A stretch of 7,787 nt of DNA from the NCBI GenBank assembly GCA_945870015.1, contig CAMBQS010000153.1, positions 1 to 7,787 of the forward strand. The letters are read 5' to 3'. Source of the DNA: Desulfocicer vacuolatum DSM 3385 (lineage in GTDB: Bacteria; Desulfobacterota; Desulfobacteria; Desulfobacterales; SURF-7). The first letter of the stretch is position 1, and each line of letters starts with the position of its first letter. Below are positions 1 through 6,316 of this stretch, piece after piece. The notes under the pieces were generated by a model, which worked only from the letters and a program-made list of their open reading frames with translations, searched no databases and was not told where the DNA came from. The translations under genes and the position numbers were made by a program.

Positions 1-662
1 CTCGGCACATCCGGCCGGAAGGAGCGTTCCCGGGTCGACGTGTACCGGATGGTATCCGGATATTTCAACAGCGCCCGGCAGAGAATGGCGATATCACGCG
101 GCGTCGAAACATCTGCTGATTGCTCCTTTCCCGGCGGCAGACCGTGGACGGAATGAAAGACCGTATCCTTCATTCCGAGCTCCTGGGCACGCTTGTTCAT
201 CTGCTCCACAAACGCTTCCGTACTCCCTGCATAATGAAGTGCAAGGGCAACTGCCGAATCATTGGCTGACTGAACAATAAGGGCATACAGCAGGTCATCC
301 ACGGAAAACACCTCGTGTTCCTTCAGATATACCTGGGACCCGCCGATTCTGGATGCCTCGGCCGTTACCGTCACCTGATCCTGAAGGCTGAGCCGTTTGG
401 ATTGGATGGCTTCCAGCAGGATCATCAGATCCATGAGTTTGGTGATGCTGGCCGGATAACCCTTGACATCGGCATTGTCTTCAAACAGAACCTTGCCCGT
501 AGCCGCATCGATCACGATCGCTCCGAGATAAGGGTTTCTGGCCGTGGTTTGGGCCGCTTTTTTGGATTTCTGAGAAGCCTCGCTTTTTTTCCCGGCATTT
601 GCAGACGGTATGGCTGAAAAAAGAATCGCAAGGATAACGATTGAGAATATAAAATTTTTCAT
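1..662 (-). CDS. dacA: D-alanyl-D-alanine carboxypeptidase, PBP5/DacA type (peptidase S11), 3' end beyond the window
   Basis: Trims the terminal D-alanine from peptidoglycan pentapeptides in the periplasm and so limits cross-linking. The first 220 residues are in the window. A signal peptide is visible: basic start (MKNF), hydrophobic residues 4-18, and a likely cleavage after A23 (Ala-Asn-Ala). A Lys/Ser/Ala-rich linker (24-42) leads into the catalytic domain. The nucleophile motif SxxK is S72-I-T-K75, with Ile where Met is commonest, and the SxN motif is S132-A-N134. The third motif (KTG) and the C-terminal membrane-anchoring region lie beyond the left edge, so an intact enzyme cannot be confirmed. 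The start is ATG at 662, with a GAGG ribosome site 8 nt upstream. A promoter-like site lies upstream, so it is probably transcribed apart from the SDR gene 116 nt away. Family assignment is firm; the exact paralogue (dacA, dacC or dacD) is not resolved. Confidence 0.93.
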   Translation of the reverse strand, partial: MKNFIFSIVILAILFSAIPSANAGKKSEASQKSKKAAQTTARNPYLGAIVIDAATGKVLFEDNADVKGYPASITKLMDLMILLEAIQSKRLSLQDQVTVTAEASRIGGSQVYLKEHEVFSVDDLLYALIVQSANDSAVALALHYAGSTEAFVEQMNKRAQELGMKDTVFHSVHGLPPGKEQSADVSTPRDIAILCRALLKYPDTIRYTSTRERSFRPDVP

Positions 663-712
663 GGCAACTTCCTCTGAAGATGAGTTAATTGAGAATGGAT
701 TATTAAAGAATA

Positions 713-743
713 TCTATATGGAAAAAAATATTTTTATTGTCAA
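713..743 (-). promoter_or_regulatory. Candidate sigma-70 promoter for the dacA-like gene
   Basis: On the minus strand there is a perfect TTGACA at 738-743. The -10 is ambiguous: CATATA at 715-720 gives a 17-nt spacer but is a weak match, while TATAGA at 713-718 is better but needs 19 nt. The site sits about 50 nt upstream of the dacA start in very AT-rich DNA, in the only non-coding gap between the SDR gene and dacA. Seen by eye only. Confidence 0.42.
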
Positions 744-778
744 GAAGAACGATGCATAAAAATACATTTTCATGGCGA

Positions 779-1606
779 TTATGCAGACCCTGTTCCGGGT
801 CCTTTGTAACATTGCCGTATAATCTGGTCTGATGTCCAACGGGTCAGCGCTGGAAAATACCGGTTCAGTATTTCAAAAAATCGTGTAACCGCCCCAGGGA
901 TGATCCGGTATCTGTTTTTCTCGATTCCACGGATAATCTCATGGGTTACCTTTTCAAGCGTCAGTACCGGTATGGTTTGCACAATTTTTCTGTTTTCAAC
1001 GGTCCTGTATGTGTTTAACTGATCCACCATGGGGGAGGTGAATTCTGCGGGACATACCAGATGAAACCTTATATTCTGCGGTTTCAGCTCAACCCGCAGG
1101 GATTCCGTCAGTCCGGTTACCGCATGTTTTGAGGAGCAGTATGGACTGTATCCAAAGGTTCCCATCAAACCGGCCATGGAACAGATATTGACAATACGGC
1201 CCTCTCCCTTTTTCTGAAAATATGGCAGAACCGCTTTGATCCAGTTCAGGGTTCCAAAAAAATTCGTATCCATGACCTTTTTAAACGTGTCGATCGGGAT
1301 CTTTTCAAAATAGTTTTCACTGATGATTCCGGCTGAATTGATCAGGATATCCGGAAGCCCTATGGTTTCTGCGATCTGTTTACCTGTTTTTTCAGCAGCG
1401 TCCGGGTCACACACATCGCTTTGAAAGGTTTCGATTCGGGCCGGCCGGATATTGGCGGACTGGATTTTTGCCGGAACAGACCGAAGCTTGTCCTGATTCC
1501 GTGCAACCAGTGCCAGATTAGCCCCCTTTGCCGCCAGGGTGCATGCCAGTTCCGCGCCCAGTCCGGATGATCCACCGGTAATGATAATATTTTTCCCTTC
1601 AAACAT
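779..1606 (-). CDS. Short-chain dehydrogenase/reductase, 3-ketodihydrosphingosine-reductase-like
   Basis: A 275-aa classical SDR that should reduce a keto group, or oxidise an alcohol, using NAD(P)H. The cofactor motif is TGGSSGLG (10-17). R36 after the second strand suggests NADPH preference. D64 and the NSAG motif (90-93) are present. The catalytic tetrad looks complete: N115, S143, Y156 and K160 (YCSSK). Several stretches resemble eukaryotic 3-ketodihydrosphingosine reductase: GGSSGLG at the start, VARNQDKL (34-41), FGYSPYCSSK (151-160) and the following GL.E.LR.ELKP segment. The C-terminal tail (from about 230) is rich in aromatic and basic residues and might touch the membrane. ATG at 1606 has AGGAGG 8 nt upstream. 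It starts 42 nt after the crotonase gene and is probably co-transcribed. SDR membership is firm; the substrate (long-chain keto-lipid, ketoacyl ester or other) is inference. Confidence 0.9.
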   Translation of the reverse strand: MFEGKNIIITGGSSGLGAELACTLAAKGANLALVARNQDKLRSVPAKIQSANIRPARIETFQSDVCDPDAAEKTGKQIAETIGLPDILINSAGIISENYFEKIPIDTFKKVMDTNFFGTLNWIKAVLPYFQKKGEGRIVNICSMAGLMGTFGYSPYCSSKHAVTGLTESLRVELKPQNIRFHLVCPAEFTSPMVDQLNTYRTVENRKIVQTIPVLTLEKVTHEIIRGIEKNRYRIIPGAVTRFFEILNRYFPALTRWTSDQIIRQCYKGPGTGSA

Positions 1607-1648
1607 GAGGCTGCCCTCCTGTATGGAAAACAGTTACCGCTATCTGCC

Positions 1649-2371
1649 CTACGGTGTCAACATAAATACCGGCGGGTCCAGATATCTCGGGTCTTCATTT
1701 TCCATGGCATCGGTAATATGTTTATAGGTTCTTTTTTTCATCTCCAGCAAAGTCTTTCGCGGTTTGTGAAACTGTTTCCCAAACCGGATCGCTTCCTGAA
1801 TCGTGCTTTCAATTCCATCACATGTTTTGATCAAGACATTGTGTTTTTCAAGTTCCGCTGCACCGACCCTTCTGCCGGACCACTTCATATCGATAAACAG
1901 ATGATACGGCATGGCTTTTTTCATCCATTGGATCATCGAGGGTGCAAACTGAATGTTCAGATCCACCTCCGGCAGGCACATATACCCCTTGTCAGACCGC
2001 ATGAACCTGAAATCACAGGCACCTGCCAGCATGGCGCCATTGCCAAAGGCATGACCGGTGATCGCTGCAATGGATGGAAAGGGGCACATGATCAGGAACC
2101 GGAAGACCTGGTTCATCTCATAGAGCCATTGACTGACCGCCTCCATATCCTTGGCCTGAAAGCGTTCCATCATCCACATCACATCCACACCCAGACTCCA
2201 GTTTTTCGGATCATCCGATACAAGCACCAGGGCATGAACATCCGTATCCGCCATCATTTCATCAAAAGCCGCTTTCATGGCTGTTGAAAAAGCCGGATTA
2301 TGACGATTTTCACCATTTGTCATGGTCAATACCGCAACATTTTCCTGTTTTTCCCACTTTACAATAGACAT
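1649..2371 (-). CDS. Crotonase-fold protein, enoyl-CoA delta-isomerase-like
   Basis: A 240-aa member of the enoyl-CoA hydratase/isomerase superfamily, which binds acyl-CoA and stabilises an enolate in an oxyanion hole. The first oxyanion segment is WSLGVDV (57-63) and the second is GHAFGNGAMLA (105-115). The stretch MRSDKGYMCLPEVDL (123-137) resembles the peroxisomal/plant delta3-delta2 enoyl-CoA isomerases more than the hydratases. E134 falls where crotonase Glu164 lies, but the Glu144 position is M113. One acid instead of two fits an isomerase, or a related reaction, rather than a hydratase. Length is slightly short for the family (about 260), with a shortened C-terminus. ATG at 2371 has AGGA 7 nt upstream. 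It lies 30 nt after prfC and 42 nt before the SDR, which suggests a role in lipid or fatty-acid chemistry. Exact substrate unknown. Confidence 0.87.
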   Translation of the reverse strand: MSIVKWEKQENVAVLTMTNGENRHNPAFSTAMKAAFDEMMADTDVHALVLVSDDPKNWSLGVDVMWMMERFQAKDMEAVSQWLYEMNQVFRFLIMCPFPSIAAITGHAFGNGAMLAGACDFRFMRSDKGYMCLPEVDLNIQFAPSMIQWMKKAMPYHLFIDMKWSGRRVGAAELEKHNVLIKTCDGIESTIQEAIRFGKQFHKPRKTLLEMKKRTYKHITDAMENEDPRYLDPPVFMLTP

Positions 2372-2401
2372 TATCTTATCCTTTCCGAATGGTTTTCTGA
2401 C

Positions 2402-3991
2402 TCACTGATCACTGATTTCCCGGGTCTTGTGGAAGGCAACATCCGGCCATTGCTCCATGCAATATCCGAGCTGCCATTCACTGGTTGTGAGATACGCCAG
2501 GGAACCTTCGGCATCCAGTGCAATATTGGAACGATTTTTCTGTTGAAACTCCGACAGTTTTTTGGAATCGTCACATTCAACCCACCGGGCAACGTTAAAA
2601 TGAACCGGTTCATAAACCGCATCCACACCATACTCCGTCCGGAGACGTTCCATGGTGATGTCAAACTGCAAAATTCCAACCGCACCCAGGATGTATTCCT
2701 TGGTTATAGCCGGCCGGAAAAACTGCACCACCCCTTCTTCGGCAAGCTGAGTCAACCCCTTTTGAAGATGTTTCATCTTCATTGGATTTTTGAGAATGAC
2801 TTTTTTAAAAAATTCAGGGGCAAAATTGGGAATCCCGGTAAACTGAAGCGGTTCTTTCTCTGTGAAGGTGTCTCCGATCTTGATGGTTCCATGATTATGA
2901 ATCCCGATAATATCACCCGGGTATGCCTCGTCGACGTTTTCACGTTCATTGGCCATGAAGATGGTTGCGTTGGAAAGCGCAATCTCTTTTCCGATACGAT
3001 GATGGAATGCTTTCATTCCTCTAACATACTTTCCGGAACAGATTCGAAAAAATGCGATCCGGTCCCGGTGAGCCGGATCCATGTTTGCCTGAATTTTAAA
3101 CACAAACCCGGAAAACTTGTCCTCATAGGGGGATACTTCTCTTGTGACTGTTTGCCTGGGAATGGGAGACGGAGCCATCTCAACAAAGGTGTCCAGCAGT
3201 TCCTGAACGCCAAAATTATTGATAGCGCTTCCGAAAAAAACCGGTGTCTGATTTCCTTTTAAATAATGATCCAGTTCAAAGGGATCGGCTGCTCCCTCGA
3301 TCAGATCGATATCCCCTCTTAATTCATCTGCCTGACTGCCAAGAATTTTATCCAAATTTTTATCAGACAGATCCTGGATCAGAATCCCATCCCCGCTTCT
3401 GTGGTCATTGCCGGGTGTGAACAGATGGAGTTCCTTTTTATACAGGTTATACACCCCCTTGAATCGTTTTCCCATCCCGATAGGCCATGAGAGAGGTGTG
3501 CATTCGATCTGCAATTTCTCCTCAATATCCGCAAGAATATCCAGGGGTGCCATCCCTTCCCGATCCAGTTTATTGATAAAGGTGATAATGGGGGTATTTC
3601 TCATCCGGCAAACTTCCATCAATTTCTCTGTCTGTTTTTCCACACCCTTGGCGCTGTCGATCACCATCAGGGCACTGTCAACAGCCGTCAGAACTCGATA
3701 GGTATCCTCTGAAAAATCCTGATGTCCGGGGGTATCCAGCAGATTGATCTGATAGTCCTTATATTCAAACTTCATGACCGATGTGGTAACGGAGATCCCT
3801 CTTTCCTTCTCAATCGCCATCCAGTCGCTGGTAGCGTACCGCCCAGCCTTGCGTGCCTTTACCGCACCAGCCTGATGGATTGCACCTCCGTATAAAAGCA
3901 GTTTCTCCGTCAAGGTTGTTTTTCCGGCGTCCGGATGACTGATAATCCCGAAAGTTCTTCGTTTGTCTATCTCTTTTTTATGAACACTCAT
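2402..3991 (-). CDS. prfC: Peptide chain release factor 3 (RF3), translational GTPase
   Basis: RF3 is the cytoplasmic GTPase that removes RF1 or RF2 from the ribosome after the peptide is released. At 529 aa it matches the length of the E. coli protein. The GTPase motifs are complete: P-loop SHPDAGKTT (18-26), switch I around GISVTTS (65-71), DTPGHQDF (86-93) and NKLD (140-143). FGSAINNFGVQ ends the G domain. The EF-Tu-like domain 2 and the RF3-type C-terminal domain follow without a break, and no elongation-factor-G domain IV is present. The start at 3991 has only a weak ribosome site (GGA close to the ATG, an A/G-rich run further up), but the N-terminus aligns with known RF3. It is first in a probable transcript with the crotonase and SDR genes. 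Confidence 0.97.
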   Translation of the reverse strand: MSVHKKEIDKRRTFGIISHPDAGKTTLTEKLLLYGGAIHQAGAVKARKAGRYATSDWMAIEKERGISVTTSVMKFEYKDYQINLLDTPGHQDFSEDTYRVLTAVDSALMVIDSAKGVEKQTEKLMEVCRMRNTPIITFINKLDREGMAPLDILADIEEKLQIECTPLSWPIGMGKRFKGVYNLYKKELHLFTPGNDHRSGDGILIQDLSDKNLDKILGSQADELRGDIDLIEGAADPFELDHYLKGNQTPVFFGSAINNFGVQELLDTFVEMAPSPIPRQTVTREVSPYEDKFSGFVFKIQANMDPAHRDRIAFFRICSGKYVRGMKAFHHRIGKEIALSNATIFMANERENVDEAYPGDIIGIHNHGTIKIGDTFTEKEPLQFTGIPNFAPEFFKKVILKNPMKMKHLQKGLTQLAEEGVVQFFRPAITKEYILGAVGILQFDITMERLRTEYGVDAVYEPVHFNVARWVECDDSKKLSEFQQKNRSNIALDAEGSLAYLTTSEWQLGYCMEQWPDVAFHKTREISDQ

Positions 3992-4067
3992 ATTCCATTA
4001 TTCTTTCTTTATTGTAATCATATCTCGTTGTAATTTCCATACTATCGGATCAGGAAATTACCCTGCG

Positions 4068-4095
4068 AATATAACCATTCTGATTATTCTTGCAA
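4068..4095 (-). promoter_or_regulatory. Candidate promoter for prfC and the downstream acyl-CoA genes
   Basis: On the minus strand TTGCAA (4090-4095) and TATATT (4068-4073) are separated by 16 nt. The -10 matches the consensus at five of six positions and the -35 at four. It would give a leader of about 70 nt before the prfC start at 3991. No other good promoter was seen closer to the gene. By-eye prediction only. Confidence 0.38.
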
Positions 4096-4143
4096 GCTTT
4101 AAATGTGGACAGAACAAAATCAAGTGGTTACGCATCAGCCCGG

Positions 4144-4163
4144 TATGAAAAGGGCTTTTCATA
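4144..4163. repeat. Perfect 8-bp inverted repeat with a 4-nt loop upstream of prfC
   Basis: TATGAAAA, then GGGC, then TTTTCATA: every arm base pairs. It lies about 50 nt upstream of the putative prfC -35, between the 3' end of the small gene at 4323-4481 and prfC. An overlapping, competing stem (AGCCC at 4138-4142 with GGGCT at 4152-4156, then TTTT) could form on the plus strand. The site could be an operator, or a weak terminator for the small gene; the arms are AT-rich, so RNA stability would be modest. Confidence 0.5.
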
Positions 4164-4322
4164 GGCGATTGCTTATCGGAAAGTATAAACTCAGAGAAAA
4201 CAATTCATGAGGGATGCCATGCTGGATATCAGAAAGGATGGAAAGCGTGGAAAAAACGATGAATGGAATATCAGATTATTTCCATTCAGGCTTCATCCGC
4301 TGATAAAAAAACAGTTCGGGAA

Positions 4323-4481
4323 TTATTTGATCTCTCTGTCAGGAGCCCCTTTGCGGCGCCGAATCACTTTAACACCAGTGTGTCTGGCTTCTTCCGTATA
4401 ATTTTTATTTTCCAGTTGATCTGCGATAACAAACAGTTGACGTAACTGGGCTTCAATTTTTTTTCTTTTGTTCTCTTCCAT
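4323..4481 (-). CDS. Small charged protein of unknown function, 52 aa
   Basis: A short reading frame on the minus strand, starting MEENKRKKIEAQ and ending RRRKGAPDREIK before a TAA at 4323-4325. I do not recognise the family. The N-terminal two thirds (residues 1-40) look like one or two amphipathic charged helices. The tail is strongly basic, with R-R-R-K followed by Gly-Ala-Pro-Asp. There is no signal peptide, membrane segment or cysteine, so it should be cytoplasmic and might bind nucleic acid. The composition reads as real protein rather than antisense noise: the overlapping plus-strand frames give hydrophobic, low-complexity tails. The ATG at 4481 has GGA close upstream (short spacing). 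An in-frame ATG at 4499 would give 58 aa but has no ribosome site. Same strand as prfC, 331 nt upstream of it. Confidence 0.6.
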   Translation of the reverse strand: MEENKRKKIEAQLRQLFVIADQLENKNYTEEARHTGVKVIRRRKGAPDREIK

Positions 4482-4931
4482 TATTCCTTTTACCTGCATT
4501 TTAGAACATTGTTGTGCGCAAAAATACGCCAGAAAAAATGAGCTGTAGAATTCAATAACGTGGATACCGCTATCAGCAAATTCATGACTTTCAACGAATC
4601 AGAAAGAAGACTTATTAAGTAATCGTATAATTCAGTCAGGGATGAAATCAGACGAAGATGCAATCAGCAGCTTTTCTTTCCAAAACAGTGATACAATATA
4701 ATCAGGGCACAATCGCAAAAACAGATACCAATTTGAGGAGTTGTTCAGATTGAGAATAAGCAGCGCAGCACAGGAGAAATCCGATTCTGTTTTGCGACTG
4801 TTACCCGAATTGAGGTAGTCAATATATGAGATTTTCCGGATAAGCAAGGAAAAATTCATTCCATTTTCATTTTTTTTATCCGGCCTTTTCTGATTCTGAA
4901 ATTATCATTCTGTTCTGATCTGACGGATTTC
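4482..4931. other. Gap without a convincing gene; possibly a decayed frame
   Basis: About 450 nt before the TPR gene's promoter region. On the plus strand one frame reads with protein-like composition but is cut by stops. From 4640 it runs MKSDEDAISSF and so on to a TAA, then a stretch containing NRYQFEELFRLRISSAA and a stop near 4817, then SIYEIFRISKEKF. No family is recognisable. The minus-strand frame at 4632-4859 (75 aa) is rich in Leu, Ile, Ser and Asn, has a poor ribosome site and looks like noise. This could be a pseudogene remnant or only spacer. Confidence 0.35.
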
Positions 4932-4961
4932 TTGACACAAACCAGACTCTGTGAGAGAGTC
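4932..4961 (+). promoter_or_regulatory. Perfect -35 box and overlapping hairpin/operator-like repeat before the TPR gene
   Basis: TTGACA at 4932-4937 matches the sigma-70 -35 exactly. The expected -10 at 4955-4960 (GAGAGT) is poor. A perfect 6-bp inverted repeat, GACTCT / AGAGTC with a 5-nt loop, spans 4945-4961 and covers the -10 region. A weak -10 overlapped by a palindrome would fit regulator-dependent transcription, but that is inference. TTG at 4932 is also in frame with the TPR gene; I read it as promoter, not start codon. Confidence 0.3.
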
Positions 4962-4976
4962 GACAAACCATTTATC

Positions 4977-4983
4977 AAGGAGG
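4977..4983 (+). promoter_or_regulatory. Strong ribosome binding site fixing the TPR gene start
   Basis: AAGGAGG, 8 nt before ATG at 4992, is close to the ideal Shine-Dalgarno. It rules in 4992 over the in-frame upstream TTG at 4932, whose extra 20 residues (rich in Arg, Asp and Pro) do not look like part of the protein. Confidence 0.85.
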
Positions 4984-4991
4984 ACAACCCA

Positions 4992-6218
4992 ATGGGATTC
5001 TTAAAGTTCTTTTCTGGAAAAACACCAGAACAAATTGAAAAAAAAGCAGACTCGTTTTCCAATGAACAGGAATATGGTATGGCGAAAATGGAATATGAAA
5101 ATGCGCTTGCCAAACTTGAAAAACAATCTGATCCAGACCCGGATGTGGGAAACAGACTCCGGGAAAAAATAATTCAATGCAAAGAGAGACTGGCAGCCAG
5201 GCATCTTCAAAACGCAAAAGAACTGATTGCTTCCGATTGCCACAAGGAGGCAACGGATCTGCTGCAACTGGCCCTGGAACTGACAGCAGATGAAAAGCTC
5301 TCCCTTGAAATTCAGGAGGTACAGAAACAGATAGTTGGTTCCCGCTCTTTAACCGGACGTGAAAAAGAAGATCATATTGAAACAGATGATACGGGAGAAG
5401 AGATGCCATGGGAGGAGGAGGAATATTTTACAGCCCTCCTGGGCTCCCTGCCCCAATCGGATCAAGAGGCGTATCTGGGATATGGTAAGGAATTCAAGAT
5501 CGGTTTTGTTGCCCTGAATCAAGGGGATTTCAGCACGGCGGTACAAAATTTAACCACCGCACTGGAAGCGCATTCCTCCGAAAAATCCTTCATCCCTCTG
5601 GAACTGGCCACCGCATATTTAAACCAGGAACAATACAGTGAGGCTGAATCACTGCTGACCGGATTTTTAAAAGATTATCCTGGATCTATAAAGGCCTGCC
5701 AGTTGATGTGTGAAATCCTGTGGGAAAAGAAAAAATTCCAGGATGCGGAAGCATTTCTTATGACTTGTCCAAAAGAGATTGCTGAATCCATTCCCATTCA
5801 GCTTCTGCTGGGGGAAACCTATTTTCTGTCCGGAGATTTTGAAAAAACCAGTGGTTTTTATCAGGATGTATTGCAAAAAGGGGAATGGGATCATCACATT
5901 GCCCAGTCTTTAGCAAAAACATATGAGGCACTGGGACGGAATGAAGAAGCCCGCCTTATATACGGTCAGATCATCGGAGCCTGTCAGGGCTGCGGCCGAA
6001 AAATCGATCCATATGTCAAACAGCGGTATGCAGAAACCAGTTTTGAGGCCAGAGACTTTTCTGCAAAAACATTGGAACTGTTCTTCAACCTGACCCAGGA
6101 AGATCCGGAAAACCGATCCCATTACTATCATAAAATAAGCCGGATCTATTCCGTACAGGGCAATGAGAAGGAGGCTGAACGATTTTTATCCCTTGCCCGC
6201 GATGACGATAGCTACTGA
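4992..6218 (+). CDS. Tetratricopeptide (TPR) repeat protein with a CxxC motif
   Basis: A 408-aa soluble protein starting MGFLKFFSGKTPEQIEKKAD, with no signal peptide or membrane helix, so probably cytoplasmic. Two helix-pair repeats of TPR style lie at about 14-44 and 70-100. An acidic linker follows (about 122-145, including a run of Glu at 141-144). A second array runs from about 165 to the end, with repeats near 165-195, 203-233, 268-298, 302-335 and 376-405. Typical TPR signatures are ALNQGDFSTAVQNL, YLNQEQYSEAESLL and YEALGRNEEARLIY. A single CxxC (C331-Q-G-C334) followed by GRKID sits inside the C-terminal array and could bind metal, perhaps as half of a shared site, or be redox-active. 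TPR arrays mediate protein-protein contacts; the partner is unknown. The gene stands alone and converges on the receiver gene. Family fold is firm, role unknown. Confidence 0.88.
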   Translation: MGFLKFFSGKTPEQIEKKADSFSNEQEYGMAKMEYENALAKLEKQSDPDPDVGNRLREKIIQCKERLAARHLQNAKELIASDCHKEATDLLQLALELTADEKLSLEIQEVQKQIVGSRSLTGREKEDHIETDDTGEEMPWEEEEYFTALLGSLPQSDQEAYLGYGKEFKIGFVALNQGDFSTAVQNLTTALEAHSSEKSFIPLELATAYLNQEQYSEAESLLTGFLKDYPGSIKACQLMCEILWEKKKFQDAEAFLMTCPKEIAESIPIQLLLGETYFLSGDFEKTSGFYQDVLQKGEWDHHIAQSLAKTYEALGRNEEARLIYGQIIGACQGCGRKIDPYVKQRYAETSFEARDFSAKTLELFFNLTQEDPENRSHYYHKISRIYSVQGNEKEAERFLSLARDDDSY

Positions 6219-6238
6219 TAGACACTCAGATCCAGGCT

Positions 6239-6261
6239 GGTTCCGCTCCTCAGGTTCCGCT
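6239..6261. repeat. Two 9-bp direct repeats after the TPR gene
   Basis: GGTTCCGCT occurs at 6239-6247 and again at 6253-6261, a 14-bp period. It is between converging genes and may be chance. Confidence 0.35.
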
Positions 6262-6271
6262 GAAAAGTGAT

Positions 6272-6285
6272 ACCGGCTGTCCGGT
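6272..6285. terminator. Small hairpin between converging genes, possible weak bidirectional terminator
   Basis: ACCGG, loop CTGT, CCGGT: a perfect 5-bp stem in the 98-nt gap between the TPR stop (6218) and the receiver stop (6317). There is no clear T-run on the plus side. On the minus side the hairpin is followed by a loose T-rich stretch (ATCACTTTTC). Position is right for a shared terminator, but the stem is short. Confidence 0.3.
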
Positions 6286-6316
6286 CAATGGATAAAAACA
6301 GGGAAATAGCCTATAT

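Larger units (their letters stand above)
3992..4322. other. Non-coding gap upstream of prfC
   Basis: About 330 nt between the prfC start and the end of the small gene. It holds the putative prfC promoter and the inverted repeat described separately. The short frames in it lack good ribosome sites or overlap the small gene in antisense. No RNA gene recognised. Confidence 0.5.

Noticed and set aside
1718..2287. 189-aa open frame on the plus strand
   Set aside because: It is antisense to the crotonase gene; the composition (many His, Phe, Arg) matches a mirror of that gene and no domain is visible.
2300..3262. Long 320-aa open frame on the plus strand
   Set aside because: It is fully antisense to prfC and the crotonase start, which have complete family motifs. 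Long antisense frames are common opposite conserved genes with biased codon use.
779..3991. A new defence or secondary-metabolite system around prfC, the crotonase and the SDR
   Set aside because: All three are members of common housekeeping or metabolic families with intact motifs. No nuclease, toxin, modification enzyme, transporter or synthase accompanies them.
4207..4445. Two overlapping plus-strand frames (64 and 60 aa) opposite the small gene
   Set aside because: Both have weak or absent ribosome sites, and their C-terminal parts (hydrophobic or Arg/Thr/Leu runs) are what the antisense of a charged helical gene gives. The minus-strand frame is the better candidate.
4632..4859. 75-aa minus-strand frame rich in Leu, Ile, Ser and Asn
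   Set aside because: The ribosome site is poor, the composition is noise-like and no family is recognisable; the opposite strand has equally weak coding signals.
4932..4991. Upstream TTG start giving the TPR protein 20 extra residues
   Set aside because: The TTG is part of a consensus TTGACA box, while ATG at 4992 has AAGGAGG at ideal spacing and gives the usual MGFLKFF-type start.
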